The notes beneath the pieces were generated by a model, which was given only the letters and a program-made list of their open reading frames with translations, made no database searches and was not told the origin of the DNA. A program made the position numbers and the translations under genes. A DNA stretch of 13,870 nucleotides from JAICWP01 sp035935775 (GTDB lineage Bacteria; Acidobacteriota; Terriglobia; Terriglobales; Acidobacteriaceae), in assembly GCA_035935775.1 (NCBI GenBank), contig DASYWT010000435.1:1-13870 (forward strand), written 5' to 3'. Shown piece by piece: positions 13,521 to 13,870 of the stretch. Numbering within the stretch: the first letter of the stretch is position 1; each line of letters opens with the position of its first letter.

Positions 13521-13730
13521 TTAAAGGTCCTCTGGTTTCAGGCCGGTTTTCTTCCCGATTTTAGCCATCATCGCGGGACCGATTTCGACGTCATGAAATG
13601 GCCACGTGTAGTCACCACAATCGGGATGCCTGAGTGTGATGTGCGAGCCGGACTGGCGAACAATTTGCCAGCCGTTCTTCTGCAAAGCACGAAGTACACG
13701 GCTAGCCTTCGCGCTTGGCCATTTCCCCAC
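13521..13730 (-). CDS. hicA: HicA-type mRNA interferase toxin
   Basis: A 69-residue protein with the HicA dsRNA-binding-like fold: VLRALQKNGWQIVRQ (12-26), GSHITLRHP (28-36) with the catalytic-site His30, and a C-terminal HDVEIGPAMMAKIGKKTGL (46-64). Family members cleave mRNA when free of their antitoxin, halting translation. The length is normal. Start is GTG 13730, following TAA of the upstream antitoxin gene by 4 bases, so the two are coupled in one operon with the antitoxin first. No rival ATG exists in the frame. The pair is in an accessory region next to an integrase remnant, as toxin-antitoxin modules often are. Confidence 0.9.
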   Translation of the reverse strand: MGKWPSAKASRVLRALQKNGWQIVRQSGSHITLRHPDCGDYTWPFHDVEIGPAMMAKIGKKTGLKPEDL

Positions 13731-13734
13731 TTTC

Positions 13735-13869
13735 TTAGCTGAATGCTACGGCGGCAGAGACAGGTTTCTTGCTGGTTTCGATTTGCTCTGCTATGACGCG
13801 CAAAGCAAGGGCTTCCACGTTGGCCCACGCTTCATCGCGTGTGGCGCCATAGGCCATGACGCCGGGCAA
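13735..13869 (-). CDS. hicB: HicB-type antitoxin, C-terminal fragment
   Basis: Read from the window edge, the minus frame gives 44 residues beginning LPGVMAYGATRDEAWANVEALALRVI and ending in TAA at 13737-13735. The LPG...AxGxTxxEAxxN pattern is that of HicB antitoxins, whose partial RNase-H-like fold binds and blocks HicA. The N-terminus is outside the window. The visible end has no helix-turn-helix or ribbon-helix-helix domain after the core, so it may lack the DNA-binding tail seen in some HicB proteins. It is followed after 4 bases by hicA. Confidence 0.85.
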   Translation of the reverse strand: MPGVMAYGATRDEAWANVEALALRVIAEQIETSKKPVSAAVAFS

Positions 13870-13870
13870 C

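Overview
The window looks like a stretch of an Acidobacteriota chromosome, probably a Koribacter/Terriglobales-type soil lineage. The evidence is a PadR regulator coupled to a large two-module permease (the acidobacterial 'ADOP' arrangement), a small secreted protein of a type familiar from Acidobacteria, a lone SCO-type protein with a C-terminal membrane anchor, GC-rich codon use, and several intergenic palindromes. The assignment rests on recognition, not on a search.

Layout. 1-300 is the 3' end of an M20-type metallopeptidase, followed by a short palindrome-rich gap. 476-3487 (minus) is a PadR regulator and ADOP permease, translationally coupled and read from a promoter overlapped by a palindromic operator. 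Divergent from it, 3702-7342 (plus) encodes a MacA-like adaptor, a MacB-type ATPase and a MacB-type permease. A cluster of about four related palindromes separates the adaptor from the ATPase. 7373-9470 holds a secreted DUF4142 protein (minus), a MarR regulator (plus) and an SCO1/SenC protein (minus).

9549-12305 is the most coherent regulatory unit. A small exported protein on the minus strand has a near-consensus sigma-54 promoter. Divergently, an FHA-GAF-AAA+-Fis sigma-54 activator is encoded on the plus strand. The shared gap carries two identical-format dyads, CTATC-N6-GATAG, exactly 21 bp apart, as expected for enhancer sites of the activator. The simplest reading is that the activator drives the divergent secreted protein.

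12481-13870 is accessory. A tRNA-Ser(CGA) gene is followed 120 bp later by an exact 24-bp copy of its own 3' end, then a truncated tyrosine-recombinase remnant, a small orphan ORF, and a HicBA toxin-antitoxin pair cut by the window edge. This looks like the scar of an integrated element.

The two transport systems (ADOP with PadR, and MacAB) face each other across about 200 bp. No outer-membrane channel gene is present. The promising new-biology candidate is the sigma-54 circuit at 9549-12305. Everything else is recognisable families in informative arrangements.
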